64,000 bases of DNA from Begonia masoniana (GCA_022432975.1 CM039510.1:14712381-14776380); one strand, 5' to 3'. Counted from the stretch's first letter, positions 23,108-37,727 are shown. Numbers and translations: made by a program. The notes: generated by a model from the sequence alone, not told the origin.

Positions 23108-25650
23108 TGTAGGATCGTATTGTCTAAGAGGGGGGTGAATTAGACTTATTAAAAATTATTAACTTAATCTAAACCTTTTCTCTCTTCTATGCAATTACCA
23201 AATTAACTGCAAACACACAGGCAATAAATAAAGTAAAAGATAGAGAGAAATTTGACACCGTAATTTTTAACGTGGTTCGGTCAAACTTGCCTACGTCCAC
23301 GCTCCAAGGCTCCCCCTTGAAGATTCTTTTCTTCTCCTCACGAGAAAACAAGATCTAACTTCCCGGGCATCGATCTAGAGCCTTACAACTTTGAATTGAA
23401 CTTCACGGGCGTCAATCACAGCCTTTTACAATTTTACAAATAAGAATATTGAGCACAAATGCTACACTCTCTCAAAGAGATAAATCTCAAGTTCTAGGGC
23501 AGAGAGAGAGGTATATCAGAAAATACAGAGTAGTGCTTAGTATTTGCTCGTTAGGATTCGAAGATAAATTCAGCAAAAGTTCTTTCTCCCGAGCTTCTTT
23601 TTCCCTTATATACTATGTCTGTTATGGGCTTTAGTCCTTTAGGGCTTCTCATCTGAATATGAAAATATATCCATTGGAGAAGCATCCGTACATAGATAGC
23701 TAGCTGTTGCGTTCTGGAGTCGCTTTCGTTCTTCACCATTAATAATCTGGAATTAAGGCTCTGGATGAGTATCGCTATCGCTTCGCGGTCTTTTTAAATT
23801 TCTGGCGGAAGATACTGTTCACCGGTAGATGTAGGTGGTCAATGTCACTTTCCTCTATAGGTAGATGTAATTCTTTGTTATGCAGGCAGAAGATATTGTT
23901 CATCGGTAGACGTTGCCTTTGAAAACCGGCGGTGGATGTTGTCTTTGAAAATCCAGCGATGGATGTTGTCTTTGAAATTTCAGCGGTAGATGTCTTCAGA
24001 AGTTACTGTTCAGCGGTAGAAGTCTCCTTTAAAATACCAGCGGTAGAAGTAAGCTTTGGAAGACTCTGCCAGTGGTGGATGTAGAACTTTGTCATTTAGC
24101 TAGCGGTGGATGTAAACTTTGGAAGACTTTGTCGTTTAGCTAGCGGTGGATGTAAACTTTGGAAGACTTTGTCGTTTAGCTAGCGGTGGATGTAAACTTT
24201 GGAAGACTTTGTCGTTTAGCTAGCGGTGGATGTAAACTTTGGAAGACTTTGTCGTTTAGCTAGCGGTGGATGTAAACTTTGGAAGACTTTGTCGTTTAGC
24301 TAGCGGTGGATGTAAACTTTGGAAGACTTTGTCGTTTAGCTAGCGGTGGATGTAAACTTTGGAAGACTTTGTCGTTTAGCTAGCGGTGGATGTAAACTTT
24401 GGAAGACTTTGTCGTTTAGCTAGCGGTGGATGTAAACTTTGGAAGACTTTGTCGTTTAGCTAGCGGTGGATGTAAACTTTGGAAGACTTTGTCGTTTAGC
24501 TAGCGGTGGATGTAAACTTTGGAAGACTTTGTCGTTTAGCTAGCGGTGGATGTAAACTTTGGAAGACTTTGTCGTTTAGCTAGCGGTGGATGTAAACTTT
24601 GGAAGACTTTGTCGTTTAGCTAGCGGTGGATGTAAACTTTGGAAGACTTTGTCGTTTAGCTAGCGGTGGATGTAAACTTTGGAAGACTTTGTCGTTTAGC
24701 TAGCGGTGGATGTAAACTTTGGAAGACTTTGTCGTTTAGCTAGCGGTGGATGTAAACTTTGGAAGACTTTGTCGTTTAGCTAGCGGTGGATGTAAACTTT
24801 GGAAGACTTTGTCGTTTAGCTAGCGGTGGATGTAAACTTTGGAAGACTTTGTCGTTTAGCTAGCGGTGGATGTAAACTTTGGAAGACTTTGTCGTTTAGC
24901 TAGCGGTGGATGTAAACTTTGGAAGACTTTGTCGTTTAGCTAGCGGTGGATGTAAACTTTGGAAGACTTTGTCGTTTAGCTAGCGGTGGATGTAAACTTT
25001 GGAAGACTTTGTCGTTTAGCTAGCGGTGGATGTAAACTTTGGAAGACTTTGTCGTTTAGCTAGCGGTGGATGTAAACTTTGGAAGACTTTGTCGTTTAGC
25101 TAGCGGTGGATGTAAACTTTGGAAGACTTTGTCGTTTAGCTAGCGGTGGATGTAAACTTTGGAAGACTTTGTCGTTTAGCTAGCGGTGGATGTAAACTTT
25201 GGAAGACTTTGTCGTTTAGCTAGCGGTGGATGTAAACTTTGGAAGACTTTGTCGTTTAGCTAGCGGTGGATGTAAACTTTGGAAGACTTTGTCGTTTAGC
25301 TAGCGGTGGATGTAAACTTTGGAAGACTTTGTCATTTAGCTAGCGGTGGATGTAAACTTTGGAAGACTTTGTCGTTTAGCTAGCGGTGGAAGTTTTTTCT
25401 TCTACATCGGTGGATATGCAATACTTTATCAGTTTTAGCCCTATTTTGCTATCACACCCTGAACACTTAACATATTTGTTAAACAACTAAAATACCTTTT
25501 TCAAAGGATATTTCCACTGAAAATTTAGAGACATATATATGGAGGTCAATATTTAATTTATTAATCAATTTATCAATCTCATATATTAAACTCAATCAAA
25601 TTACAAATCATCAAAAACATCGTTAGATTTAAACATTATTTAAGTCAACA
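23108..25650 (+). mobile_element. Solo LTR (family H), probably copia-type, TSD AATCT
   Basis: The sequence starts TGTAGGATCG, continues with GGGGGGTGAATTAG and AACGTGGTTCGG, and ends AAGTCAACA. It is flanked by the perfect duplication AATCT (23103-23107 and 25651-25655). There is no internal region, so it is a solo LTR. It lacks the GATGTAGGTGA framework of the Tekay-like LTRs; copia-type assignment rests on memory of similar LTR starts and is uncertain. Its 3' half carries a degenerate ladder of CGGTAGATGT units (23820-24065) and then a 40-bp array. Confidence 0.85.
24068..25392. repeat. 40-bp tandem array, about 33 copies, inside solo LTR H
   Basis: The unit contains TAGCTAGCGGTGGATG, TAAACTTTGG and AAGACTTTGTCGTT. 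Copies are virtually identical; one GTCATTT variant lies near 25332. The array ends about 258 bp before the LTR end and follows older, diverged units. The TTTGTCGTTTAG and CGGTGGATG parts resemble the cores of the arrays in two other LTR families in this window. Confidence 0.96.
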
Positions 25651-25655
25651 AATCT

Positions 25656-25916
25656 CTTCAGCAAAAGAACATCATACTTACAATCATCCAAGTTGGAGAA
25701 GCTACTTAAAACAAAGAGTGACCATAGTAGTCAATAGTCACCTCTATAGTGCCGATTCGGACCAACTTGTGACTTTCCATCTTTAACTCCCTTTCCTTTT
25801 CTCTCCTCAGCGTTTGAAGCCACAAATTTTGGAGGATTCCCTCATCACTTGTTGAAGATGTTACTGCCCAAAAACCTCCCACCATTATAAGCAAGGCGAC
25901 CATTTTGGCAAGATCC
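25656..25916. other. Short spacer between solo LTR H and the Tekay-like element
   Basis: About 260 bp lie between two insertions. A minus-strand frame at 25706-25918 begins with a hydrophobic, signal-like stretch (MVALLIMVGGFWAV) but resembles nothing known. It may be part of an older LTR interrupted by both insertions. Confidence 0.35.
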
Positions 25917-26610
25917 ATTTCTGTAACACCCGGTTTATTAGAATTAAAATAACCAATTAATCTTCTAAGTGTGAATTTTATAGAATGAAATAGGGAGAAA
26001 TAGCAATTAGGTTAATGAGTAACTAAGTGAGGGCATAAGGGTAATTGTCAATTTATATTGTGGATAACGTATTTAAGGAAAGAGTAAATGAGGTATAGCC
26101 GTCAATGCTCATTTCACTCTCGATTTTTCAGCTCAAGCAGCCGAGCTCTCTAGGCGATTCTCCTCGCTCGGTTCTCCTTCGACTTAGGTAAGTTTCTTTT
26201 CCTTATTTCTCTTGTGGTATAGTGGTGAAATGCCTGGAGGATTGCAATGTGAGGATTTTGAGGATGCTGAGATTGAGTGTAGATTCGGGTTTTAGCGATA
26301 AGTAGGAATGCTCGGGTAGTAGAGTTTCTAACTAGATTTCTCGAACCGCTGTTTGATATTTTGAAAGGTTTAGTGAAGCCTTGATTTATATTCTGTATGA
26401 ACTTAGGTGAACAGACCTCCGAAGTAGCTAGCAACCAGACAGATTTCCAGGAGCCAGGTAAGTAAAGTATTGCTTGTGCCTTCGGGCCTACATCACAAAA
26501 CAGTAGGTTTATGTATGCTTGAATGTTTCTATTGTCCATGCATCATGTTTTGTTAAAAGTTACGAAAATGAATTTCATGTAAGGAATGGTAAGGTATGAA
26601 CTGTATGCGA

Positions 26611-26810
26611 CAGACAAGCTATTAAGGGAACTAATCCACCCCTTAACTTATGAAGGGATTTAGACATTGGGAGAATTGATCCCACTCCCAAGGGAACCAT
26701 GGGATCAGATCAAGTGTTAAGGGAATTCATCTGCCCCTTAATTAAGTAGGAGGATGTAGACATTGGGAGAATTGATCCCACTCCCAAGGGAACCATGGGA
26801 TCAGATCATG
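26611..26810. repeat. Two-copy direct repeat of about 100 bp in the Tekay-like LTR
   Basis: The module gacattgggagaattgatcc ... accatgggatcagatca occurs twice in a row. The 3' LTR carries the same pair at 34870-35063. It sits between the conserved GGGCCTACATC and GATGTAGGTGAAG blocks. Confidence 0.88.
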
Positions 26811-27410
26811 TTATGAACGAATGCGTATGCCACTGAGATGAGAAAAATAGAAAACTGCATTTTAGGAGTATAAGTTCAGCATTTTACTTCATTCATATAC
26901 TGCTTTACTTACTTAGCATTAGGCTAATAGATGAGTTTTGTGATGTAGGTGAAGAAGTGTTAGCAGGTGTGTCTCCTGATCGTGTTGAGGAATAGTGGAC
27001 GTTGGAGGAGAGCATTCAGGCTTCGGCATGGTAACTGATGGGGCGGTTTAGCATGTTGTCTACAGATGTGGAGGTTTAGTGGATAATGATTTAATCGAGT
27101 ATATGAAGTTTTTAGTAAATGAGATTACAGCTATTTGACTTTGTTTTCGAGAATTTTCTGATTTTCATGTTTTTACTGAATTTGATCAATACAATGACTT
27201 GGAGTGTTATGAATGGATTTTTGTAAAATGTTTTAAGTCTGTTAGATAGTCGAAGCTTTCTCGGGTTATAGACAGGTTGTTTAGTCCATTGGTAGGAATT
27301 GAATAATTTTTTTGTATCAGTGGATATGTGTAGAGGTTTATTGCGTTCTGTGGAAGGAAATCGTGTTGATGTATATCGGAGGAAGGAAGTCTATCGGTAG
27401 ATGTGGTGTG

Positions 27411-29292
27411 TCAGTGAATCGAAAGATGTAGAGTAATCTGTTTGTCGTTTAGTGAATCGGAAGATGTAGAGTAATCTGTTTTGTCGTTTAGTGAATCGGA
27501 AGATGTAGAGTAATCTGTTTGTCGTTTAGTGAATCAGAAGATGTAGAGTAATCTGTTTTGTCGTTTAGTGAATCGGAAGATGTAGAGTAATCTGTTTTGT
27601 CGTTTAGTGAATCGGAAGATGTAGAGTAATCTGTTTTGTCGTTTAGTGAATCGGAAGATGTAGAGTAATCTGTTTTGTCGTTTAGTGAATCGGAAGATGT
27701 AGAGTAATCTGTTTTGTCGTTTAGTGAATCGGAAGATGTAGAGTAATCTGTTTTGTCGTTTAGTGAATCGGAAGATGTAGAGTAATCTGTTTTGTCGTTT
27801 AGTGAATCGGAAGATGTAGAGTAATCTGTTTTGTCGTTTAGTGAATCGGAAGATGTAGAGTAATCTGTTTTGTCGTTTAGTGAATCGGAAGATGTAGAGT
27901 AATCTGTTTTGTCGTTTAGTGAATCGGAAGATGTAGAGTAATCTGTTTTGTCGTTTAGTGAATCGGAAGATGTAGAGTAATCTGTTTTGTCGTTTAGTGA
28001 ATCGGAAGATGTAGAGTAATCTGTTTTGTCGTTTAGTGAATCGGAAGATGTAGAGTAATCTGTTTTGTCGTTTAGTGAATCGGAAGATGTAGAGTAATCT
28101 GTTTTGTCGTTTAGTGAATCGGAAGATGTAGAGTAATCTGTTTTGTCGTTTAGTGAATCGGAAGATGTAGAGTAATCTGTTTTGTCGTTTAGTGAATCGG
28201 AAGATGTAGAGTAATCTGTTTTGTCGTTTAGTGAATCGGAAGATGTAGAGTAATCTGTTTTGTCGTTTAGTGAATCGGAAGATGTAGAGTAATCTGTTTT
28301 GTCGTTTAGTGAATCGGAAGATGTAGAGTAATCTGTTTTGTCGTTTAGTGAATCGGAAGATGTAGAGTAATCTGTTTTGTCGTTTAGTGAATCGGAAGAT
28401 GTAGAGTAATCTGTTTTGTCGTTTAGTGAATCGGAAGATGTAGAGTAATCTGTTTTGTCGTTTAGTGAATCGGAAGATGTAGAGTAATCTGTTTTGTCGT
28501 TTAGTGAATCGGAAGATGTAGAGTAATCTGTTTTGTCGTTTAGTGAATCGGAAGATGTAGAGTAATCTGTTTTGTCGTTTAGTGAATCGGAAGATGTAGA
28601 GTAATCTGTTTTGTCGTTTAGTGAATCGGAAGATGTAGAGTAATCTGTTTTGTCGTTTAGTGAATCGGAAGATGTAGAGTAATCTGTTTTGTCGTTTAGT
28701 GAATCGGAAGATGTAGAGTAATCTGTTTTGTCGTTTAGTGAATCGGAAGATGTAGAGTAATCTGTTTTGTCGTTTAGTGAATCGGAAGATGTAGAGTAAT
28801 CTGTTTTGTCGTTTAGTGAATCGGAAGATGTAGAGTAATCTGTTTTGTCGTTTAGTGAATCGGAAGATGTAGAGTAATCTGTTTTGTCGTTTAGTGAATC
28901 GGAAGATGTAGAGTAATCTGTTTTGTCGTTTAGTGAATCGGAAGATGTAGAGTAATCTGTTTTGTCGTTTAGTGAATCGGAAGATGTAGAGTAATCTGTT
29001 TTGTCGTTTAGTGAATCGGAAGATGTAGAGTAATCTGTTTTGTCGTTTAGTGAATCGGAAGATGTAGAGTAATCTGTTTTGTCGTTTAGTGAATCGGAAG
29101 ATGTAGAGTAATCTGTTTTGTCGTTTAGTGAATCGGAAGATGTAGAGTAATCTGTTTTGTCGTTTAGTGAATCGGAAGATGTAGAGTAATCTGTTTTGTC
29201 GTTTAGTGAATCGGAAGATGTAGAGTAATCTGTTTTGTCGTTTAGTGAATCGGAAGATGTAGAGTAATCTGTTTTGTCGTTTAGTGAATCGG
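27411..29292. repeat. 39-bp tandem array, about 48 copies, in the 5' LTR
   Basis: The unit is TTTTGTCGTTTAGTGA, ATCGGAAGATG, TAGAGTAATCTG. The first few copies vary (three T or four T, one CAGAAG); from about 27550 onward all copies are identical with four T. Because 39 is a multiple of three, two minus-strand frames stay open throughout; they are not genes. Confidence 0.97.
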
Positions 29293-29545
29293 AAGTACTC
29301 CAACAACTGTAAGTGTTTATGTTAGCTTCAGTTATAAGATGTTTATGAGTATAGATAACTTTGTGCAGAACCTTAGACAAAGGATAGACGACAGGGAGAC
29401 AAAGAGTACCTAGGAGATGCCAAACTTGAGGAATGAAGAAGATTCAAGTGTAATTAGACAGCTGACGAGTTGAGGCGTCAGCAGACAAATATGTGCGCCA
29501 GCAATCTGACCAGTTAAGGGTTTATTGAGTCGGGACAAAACAAGG
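29293..29545 (+). other. Leader or gag 5' region of the Tekay-like element, unclear
   Basis: About 250 bp after the truncated 5' LTR. It reads like the charged N-terminal part of a gag gene in broken frames; no start codon can be assigned and no primer-binding site is seen. Confidence 0.4.
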
Positions 29546-30440
29546 AAGTGCCAATTCAGGTCACGTCAATGAGCATCAGGCTAGATTGTAGGCTGCAAAC
29601 GCCCACATTTGATGGAATCATCTAACCGAGTGTGCTGAGGAATGGCTTCGAAGATAGAGAGCATGTTCAGGTGTGCCAATGTTGGGGAAAGGGAGAAGGT
29701 CATTTTTGGAACGGTTTCATCTAGCAGGGGATGCACAACTTTGGTGGGATCGCTGGAGATCACCACCGATATTGCACCATGTCCTGGTCGCAATTCAAGG
29801 AATGTCTTCTATGAGAAAGATTTTAGAACACGTCCAGAACGCAAAGAAGGCTGAGTTTTTGAGTTTGAAGCAGACTGGGTTCGGTGGCCGAGTACAATAG
29901 GCAATTTCGAGTATTGTAAGGTTTGCTGGGTTACCTCGTCCATAGAAATGAGGATAAAGTGTTCAATACCGCAAGGTCTAAAGCCAGAGATTTACAGAGG
30001 AGTTGAAGTACTCAGGCATTAAAGGCTTGTCATTGAGCGAAGTAGTGTCTACTGATTGGAGGCAGAAGAAGCTGAACATGAAGTTGTGGGGACCATAGGA
30101 AGCCCGGCGAAAGTTCTTCCAGCCCCACCAACAGAGGGGAATAAAGAGACCCGCTGATGGTCAGAGTGCCAAGGTTATGGAAAAGGAAGGTAACGGACAA
30201 CCAAGAAGTTTCCTAAGTGCATGAAATGATGAAGAGCCAAACGGGCGAGGTAAGTTTGGGACTGGTAAGTGTTAAACTGGAGGGAGTTGGGCATTGTTAA
30301 GATTGCCCGACGCCAGGGGCCCGTGTTTCAAATGTAATAAGATGGCCCGTCAGCAGAGACTGCACAAAGTGGAAGAATGGACGGGCTAAGATAAAAACGA
30401 GAATATTTTCCATGATGGAGTCGGGCGAAGAGGGGGAAAA
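29546..30440 (+). pseudogene. Tekay-like gag, frameshifted
   Basis: The capsid-type gag domain is recognisable across frames: a PTFDGI-like start near 29600, EEWLRK/SMFRCANVGEREKV near 29642-29700, then FHLAGDAQLWWDRW near 29720. A degenerate CCHC zinc-knuckle region (GHC.DCP..GPCFKCNK-like) follows at about 30285-30350. Gag would form the particle that packages element RNA. Repeated one-base frame changes and stops break it. Confidence 0.75.
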
Positions 30441-32600
<2,160 letters not shown>

Positions 32601-32739
32601 CAACATCAACCAAACCTCTGAATTTCAGTATGCCATAACTCTAGAGTCAGAATTCCAAAAGTGTAATTAGAACAGTAAAAATGATGTGACAGCCATGACT
32701 TTCGGCCATACTTTAAAGCCTACCATTCTCGAGAAATAA

Positions 32740-33792
32740 AGGAAGCTCAGATAACTGATGAGAGTGTGCAAGTACAGTCAAACATGGATCTACGGACAAG
32801 TCAGATTTTAACCATTCTACAATGGGGTCCTTAAGTTTAGAAATAGATGGTTTGTTCCAGCTGATACCGAACTTAGAAAGGAAATTCTTTGAGGCACACT
32901 CTTCCAGGTTCTCTGTCACCCTGGAAGTACCAAGATGTACAGAGATCTCAAGCAGCATTTTGGTGGCCAGGTATGAAAAAATGTGTGGCGAAGCATGTGG
33001 AGTCATGTTTGGTCTGCCAACAGATTAAGGCTGAACATCAAAGACCTGCAGGAACATTACAACCCCTACCGGTTCCGGAATGGAAGTGGGATCAAGTGGC
33101 AATGGATTTTGTTACAGGATTGCCCTAGAACAACAAACGGACATGATGCAATTTGGGTAATAGTTGGACCGTTTGACCAAATCCACCCATTTCCTGCCGA
33201 TAAGATACATATTCGATGGATCAACTTGCTGAGTTGTATGTGCAAGAGGATCATTAGATTACATGGAGTTCCAAGCACTATAGTTTCAGACCGAGACTCT
33301 AGATTTACATCTAAGTTTTGGAAAGTTTGCATAAGGCTATGGGAACGCAACTAACTCAGCACAGCCTTTCACCCTCAAACAGATGGACAATCCGAGAGAA
33401 CTATTCAGACCTTAGAGGATATGCTCCGAGCGTGCATATTAGATTTTCAAGGATCTTGGAGTAAGTATTTACCATTGGTAGAGTTCTCTTACAACAACAG
33501 TTTTCAGGCGACAATAGGAATGGCACCGTATGAGGCATTATATGGACGAAAATGCAGATCACCGTTGTACTGGGATGAAGTTGGTGAAGCACAACTACTA
33601 GGTCCTGATATCGTGCAGCAAACAGTGGAGAAGATTGCCCTCATCCGACAGAAAATTTTGACAGCTCAAAGCCGACAGAAAAGCTATGCAGACAAGAGGA
33701 GAAGAGAACTGGAATTTGAAGTAGAGGATGAAGTTTTTCTTAAGATATCACCATTCAAAGGAGTTGTGAGGTTTGGAAAGAGGGCAAACTAA
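32740..33792 (+). pseudogene. Tekay-like integrase, frameshifted
   Basis: The zinc-binding HHCC domain is visible (EILCEAHSSRFS-like near 32880, WWPGMKKCVAKHVESC and CQQIK near 32965-33030). The catalytic core follows: MDFVTGLP near 33100, VSDRDSRF near 33285, then the acidic segment near 33360 where frames change, and [18 protein letters not shown] at 33495-33545. Three frames are needed. The enzyme would insert element cDNA. It is better preserved than the reverse transcriptase. Confidence 0.85.
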
Positions 33793-34143
33793 ATCCTAGA
33801 TTTATTGGACCGTTCCCAATTCTGAAGAAGATCGGGAAAACAGCTTATCAGTTACAGCTACCAGCCTCTATGGGAGGAATACATAACGTGTTTCATGTCT
33901 CTATGTTAAAGAAGTGTGTGCGGGATCCAGCTCAAGTTGTCGAACAGCAAAGCATTGAAATTCAACCTACACTTACCTATGAAGAAAAGCCAGTAAAGAT
34001 TTTAGATTTTGCAGTAAAGGTATTACGCAACAAGGAGGTACCATTGGTAAAAGTCTTGTGGCACAATCAGAATACAGAGGAAGCAACATGGGAACGCCAG
34101 CAAGACATGATGGACCAGCATCCAAGATTGTTCAGGTACTGAA
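33793..34143 (+). pseudogene. Integrase C-terminus with chromodomain-like end, chromovirus type
   Basis: After a one-base frame change, RFIGPFPILKKIGKTAYQL and NVFHVSMLKKCV (33895-33915) are typical of gypsy integrase C-termini. The last 60 residues (YEEKPVKILDFAVKVL, then VPLVKVLWHNQ and EEATWE) are the chromodomain-like segment of Tekay-type chromoviruses, thought to guide integration to chromatin. It ends with an in-frame stop at 34143, 34 bp before the LTR. Confidence 0.85.
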
Positions 34144-34160
34144 TTTTGAGGACAAAATTC

Positions 34161-34177
34161 TTTTAAGGAGGGTAGAT
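34161..34177 (+). promoter_or_regulatory. Polypurine tract of the Tekay-like element
   Basis: TTTTAAGGAGGGTAGAT lies directly before the 3' LTR start TGTAACACCC. This is where plus-strand DNA synthesis is primed in LTR retroelements. Confidence 0.75.
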
Positions 34178-37100
34178 TGTAACACCCGGTTTATTAGAAT
34201 TAAAATAAACCAATTAATCTTCTAAGTGTGAATTTTATAGAATGAAATAGGGAGAAATAGCAATTAGGTTAATGAGTAACTAAGTGAGGGCATAAGGGTA
34301 ATTGTCAATTTATATTGTGGATAACGTATTTAAGGAAAGAGTAAATGAGGTATAGCCGTCAATGCTCATTTCACTCTCGATTTTTCAGCTCAAGCAGCCG
34401 AGCTCTCTAGGCGATTCTCCTCGCTCGGTTCTCCTTCGACTTAGGTAAGTTTCTTTTCCTTATTTCTCTTGTGGTATAGTGGTGAAATGCCTGGAGGATT
34501 GCAATGTGAGGATTTTGAGGATGCTGAGATTGAGTGTAGATTCGGGTTTTTAGCGATAAGTAGGAATGCTCGGTAGTAGAGTTTCTAACTAGATTTCTCG
34601 AACCGCTGTTTGATATTTTGAAAGGTTTAGTGAAGCCTTGATTTATATTCTGTATGAACTTAGGTGAACAGACCTCCGAAGTAGCTAGCAACCAGACAGA
34701 TTTCCAGGAGCCAGGGTAAGTAAAGTATTGCTTGTGCCTTCGGGCCTACATCACAAAACAGTAGGTTTATGTATGCTTGAATGTTTCTATTGTCCATGCA
34801 TCATGTTTTGTTAAAAGTTACGAAATGAATTTCATGTAAGGAATGGTAAGGTATGAACTGTATGCGACAGACAAGCTATTAAGGGAACTAATCCACCCCT
34901 TAACTTATGAAGGGATTTAGACATTGGGAGAATTGATCCCACTCCCAAGGGAACCATGGGATCAGATCAAGTGTAAGGGAATTCATCTGCCCCTTAATTA
35001 AGTAGGAGGATGTAGACATTGGGAGAATTGATCCCACTCCCAAGGGAACCATGGGATCAGATCATGTTATGAACGAATGCGTATGCCACTGAGATGAGAA
35101 AATAGAAACTGCATTTTAGGAGTATAAGTTCAGCATTTTACTTCATTCATATACTGCTTTACTTACCTTAGCATTAGGCTAATAGATGAGTTTTGTGATG
35201 TAGGTGAAGAAGTGTTAGCAGGTGTGTCTCCTGATCGTGTGAGGAATAGTGGACGTTGGAGGAGGCATTCAGGCTTCGGCATGGTAACTGATGGGGCGGT
35301 TTAGCATGTTGTCTACAGATGTGGAGGTTTAGTGGATAATGATTTAATCGAGTATATGAAGTTTTTAGTAAATGAGATTACAGCTATTTGACTTTGTTTT
35401 CGAGAATTTCTGATTTTCATGTTTTTACTGAATTTGATCAATACAATGACTTGGAGTGTTATGAATGGATTTTTGGTAAAATGTTTTAAGTCTGTTAGAT
35501 AGTCGAAGCTTTCTCGGGTTATAGACAGGTTGTTTAGTCCATTGGTAGGAATTGAATCATTTTTTGTATCAGTGGATATGGTGTAGAGGTTTATTGCGTT
35601 CTGTGGAAGGAAATCGTGTTGATGTATATCGGAGGAAGGAAGTCTATCGGTAGATGTGGTGTGTCAGTGAATCGGAAGATGTAGAGTAATCTGTTTGTCG
35701 TTTGAGTGAATCGGAAGATGTAGAGTAATCTGTTTTGTCGTTTAGTGAATCGGAAGATGTAGAGTATCTGTTTTGGCGTTTAGTGAATCGGACAGATGTT
35801 TAGAGTAATCTGTTTTGTCGTTAGTGAATCGGAAGATGTAGAGTATCTGTTTTGTCGTTTTAGTGAATCGGAAGATGTAGAGTAATCTGTTTGTCGTTTA
35901 GTGAATCGGAAGATGTAGAGTAATCTGTTTGTCGTTTAGTGAATCGGAAGATGTAGAGTAATCTGTTTGTCGTTTAGTGAATCGGAAGATGTAGAGTAAT
36001 CTGTTTGTCGTTTAGTGAATCGGAAGATGTAGAGTAATCTGTTTGTCGTTTAGTGAATCGGAAGATGTAGAGTAATCTGTTTGTCGTTTAGTGAATCGGA
36101 AGATGTAGAGTAATCTGTTTGTCGTTTAGTGAATCGGAAGATGTAGAGTAATCTGTTTGTCGTTTAGTGAATCGGAAGATGTAGAGTAATCTGTTTGTCG
36201 TTTAGTGAATCGGAAGATGTAGAGTAATCTGTTTGTCGTTTAGTGAATCGGAAGATGTAGAGTAATCTGTTTGTCGTTTAGTGAATCGGAAGATGTAGAG
36301 TAATCTGTTTGTCGTTTAGTGAATCGGAAGATGTAGAGTAATCTGTTTGTCGTTTAGTGAATCGGAAGATGTAGAGTAATCTGTTTGTCGTTTAGTGAAT
36401 CGGAAGATGTAGAGTAATCTGTTTGTCGTTTAGTGAATCGGAAGATGTAGAGTAATCTGTTTGTCGTTTAGTGAATCGGAAGATGTAGAGTAATCTGTTT
36501 GTCGTTTAGTGAATCGGAAGATGTAGAGTAATCTGTTTGTCGTTTAGTGAATCGGAAGATGTAGAGTAATCTGTTTGTCGTTTAGTGAATCGGAAGATGT
36601 AGAGTAATCTGTTTGTCGTTTAGTGAATCGGAAGATGTAGAGTAATCTGTTTGTCGTTTAGTGAATCGGAAGATGTAGAGTAATCTGTTTGTCGTTTAGT
36701 GAATCGGAAGATGTAGAGTAATCTGTTTGTCGTTTAGTGAATCGGAAGATGTAGAGTAATCTGTTTGTCGTTTAGTGAATCGGAAGATGTAGAGTAATCT
36801 GTTTGTCGTTTAGTGAATCGGAAGATGTAGAGTAATCTGTTTGTCGTTTAGTGAATCGGAAGATGTAGAGTAATCTGTTTGTCGTTTAGTGAATCGGAAG
36901 ATGTAGAGTAATCTGTTTGTCGTTTAGTGAATCGGAAGATGTAGAGTAATCTGTTTGTCGTTTAGTGAATCGGAAGATGTAGAGTAATCTGTTTGTCGTT
37001 TAGTGAATCGGAAGATGTAGAGTAATCTGTTTGTCGTTTAGTGAATCGGAAGATGTAGAGTAATCTGTTTGTCGTTTAGTGAATCGGAAGATGTAGAGTA

Positions 37101-37727
37101 ATCTGTTTGTCGTTTAGTGAATCGGAAGATGTAGAGTAATCTGTTTGTCGTTTAGTGAATCGGAAGATGTAGAGTAATCTGTTTGTCGTTTAGTGAATCG
37201 GAAGATGTAGAGTAATCTGTTTGTCGTTTAGTGAATCGGAAGATGTAGAGTAATCTGTTTGTCGTTTAGTGAATCGGAAGATGTAGAGTAATCTGTTTGT
37301 CGTTTAGTGAATCGGAAGATGTAGAGTAATCTGTTTGTCGTTTAGTGAATCGGAAGATGTAGAGTAATCTGTTTGTCGTTTAGTGAATCGGAAGATGTAG
37401 AGTAATCTGGTTTCGACTTTGCTTCTCTGTGACGTAGGACAGATGAATTCGCCTTTTGTAATTCCTTGAGTAGTCCATCACTTAAAACCTTAATTCTTTT
37501 GACCGGACACTCGAAATATTTCCATTAATCTTTCCAACAATATTTCACCGCTAGTTAACCCATTGTAGTCTTAAATAATTTTTCCGCTGCAAAGTTTTCA
37601 AATGTTTTGAACGTTTAGTAAACGTCAAATTTTGTATGTCGAATGAAGTTTTAAATTTATTTGAAATTTCTTAGTCATGGTCAAGTAATGAGTAGCGAAC
37701 CGGGTTCAGATAACTCGGGGCGTTACA
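34178..37727 (+). repeat. 3' LTR of the Tekay-like element
   Basis: The full LTR is 3550 bp, TGTAACACCCGG to GGGGCGTTACA. Against the 5' LTR I see about a dozen one-base indels, mostly in homopolymers, and almost no substitution before the array. It has the framework GGGCCTACATC (34743), the two-copy module, GATGTAGGTGAAG (35199) and a 38-bp array, then 318 bp of unique sequence to the end. Confidence 0.93.
35666..37409. repeat. 38-bp tandem array, about 46 copies, in the 3' LTR
   Basis: It is the same unit as in the 5' LTR but with three T instead of four before GTCGTTTAG, giving 38 bp. The first six copies are noisy (one-base gains and losses); from about 35890 onward all copies are identical. 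Confidence 0.97.

Larger units (their letters stand above)
25922..29292 (+). repeat. 5' LTR of the Tekay-like element, 3' end missing
   Basis: It matches the 3' LTR (34178-37727) from TGTAACACCC through the tandem array, almost only with one-base indels. After the array the roughly 320 bp that end the 3' LTR (tttcgactttgcttc ... gcgttaca) are absent, and so is a primer-binding site. The text passes directly into tactccaacaactg and then gag. The loss starts inside the array. Confidence 0.9.

Noticed and set aside
24068..25392. Centromeric satellite
   Set aside because: The array is confined to a solo LTR with defined ends and target duplication, and its unit is only 40 bp.
25706..25918. Small secreted protein on the minus strand (70 residues with a signal-like start)
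   Set aside because: The N-terminal hydrophobic stretch is suggestive, but there is no recognised homologue, no cysteine pattern, and the spacer is wedged between two insertions. It was kept only as a remark on the spacer.
27488..29380. Open frames of about 600 residues on the minus strand with 13-residue repeats
   Set aside because: The 39-bp array is a multiple of three with no stop in two minus frames. The matching array in the 3' LTR has 38-bp units and no such frame, and the element's sense strand is plus.
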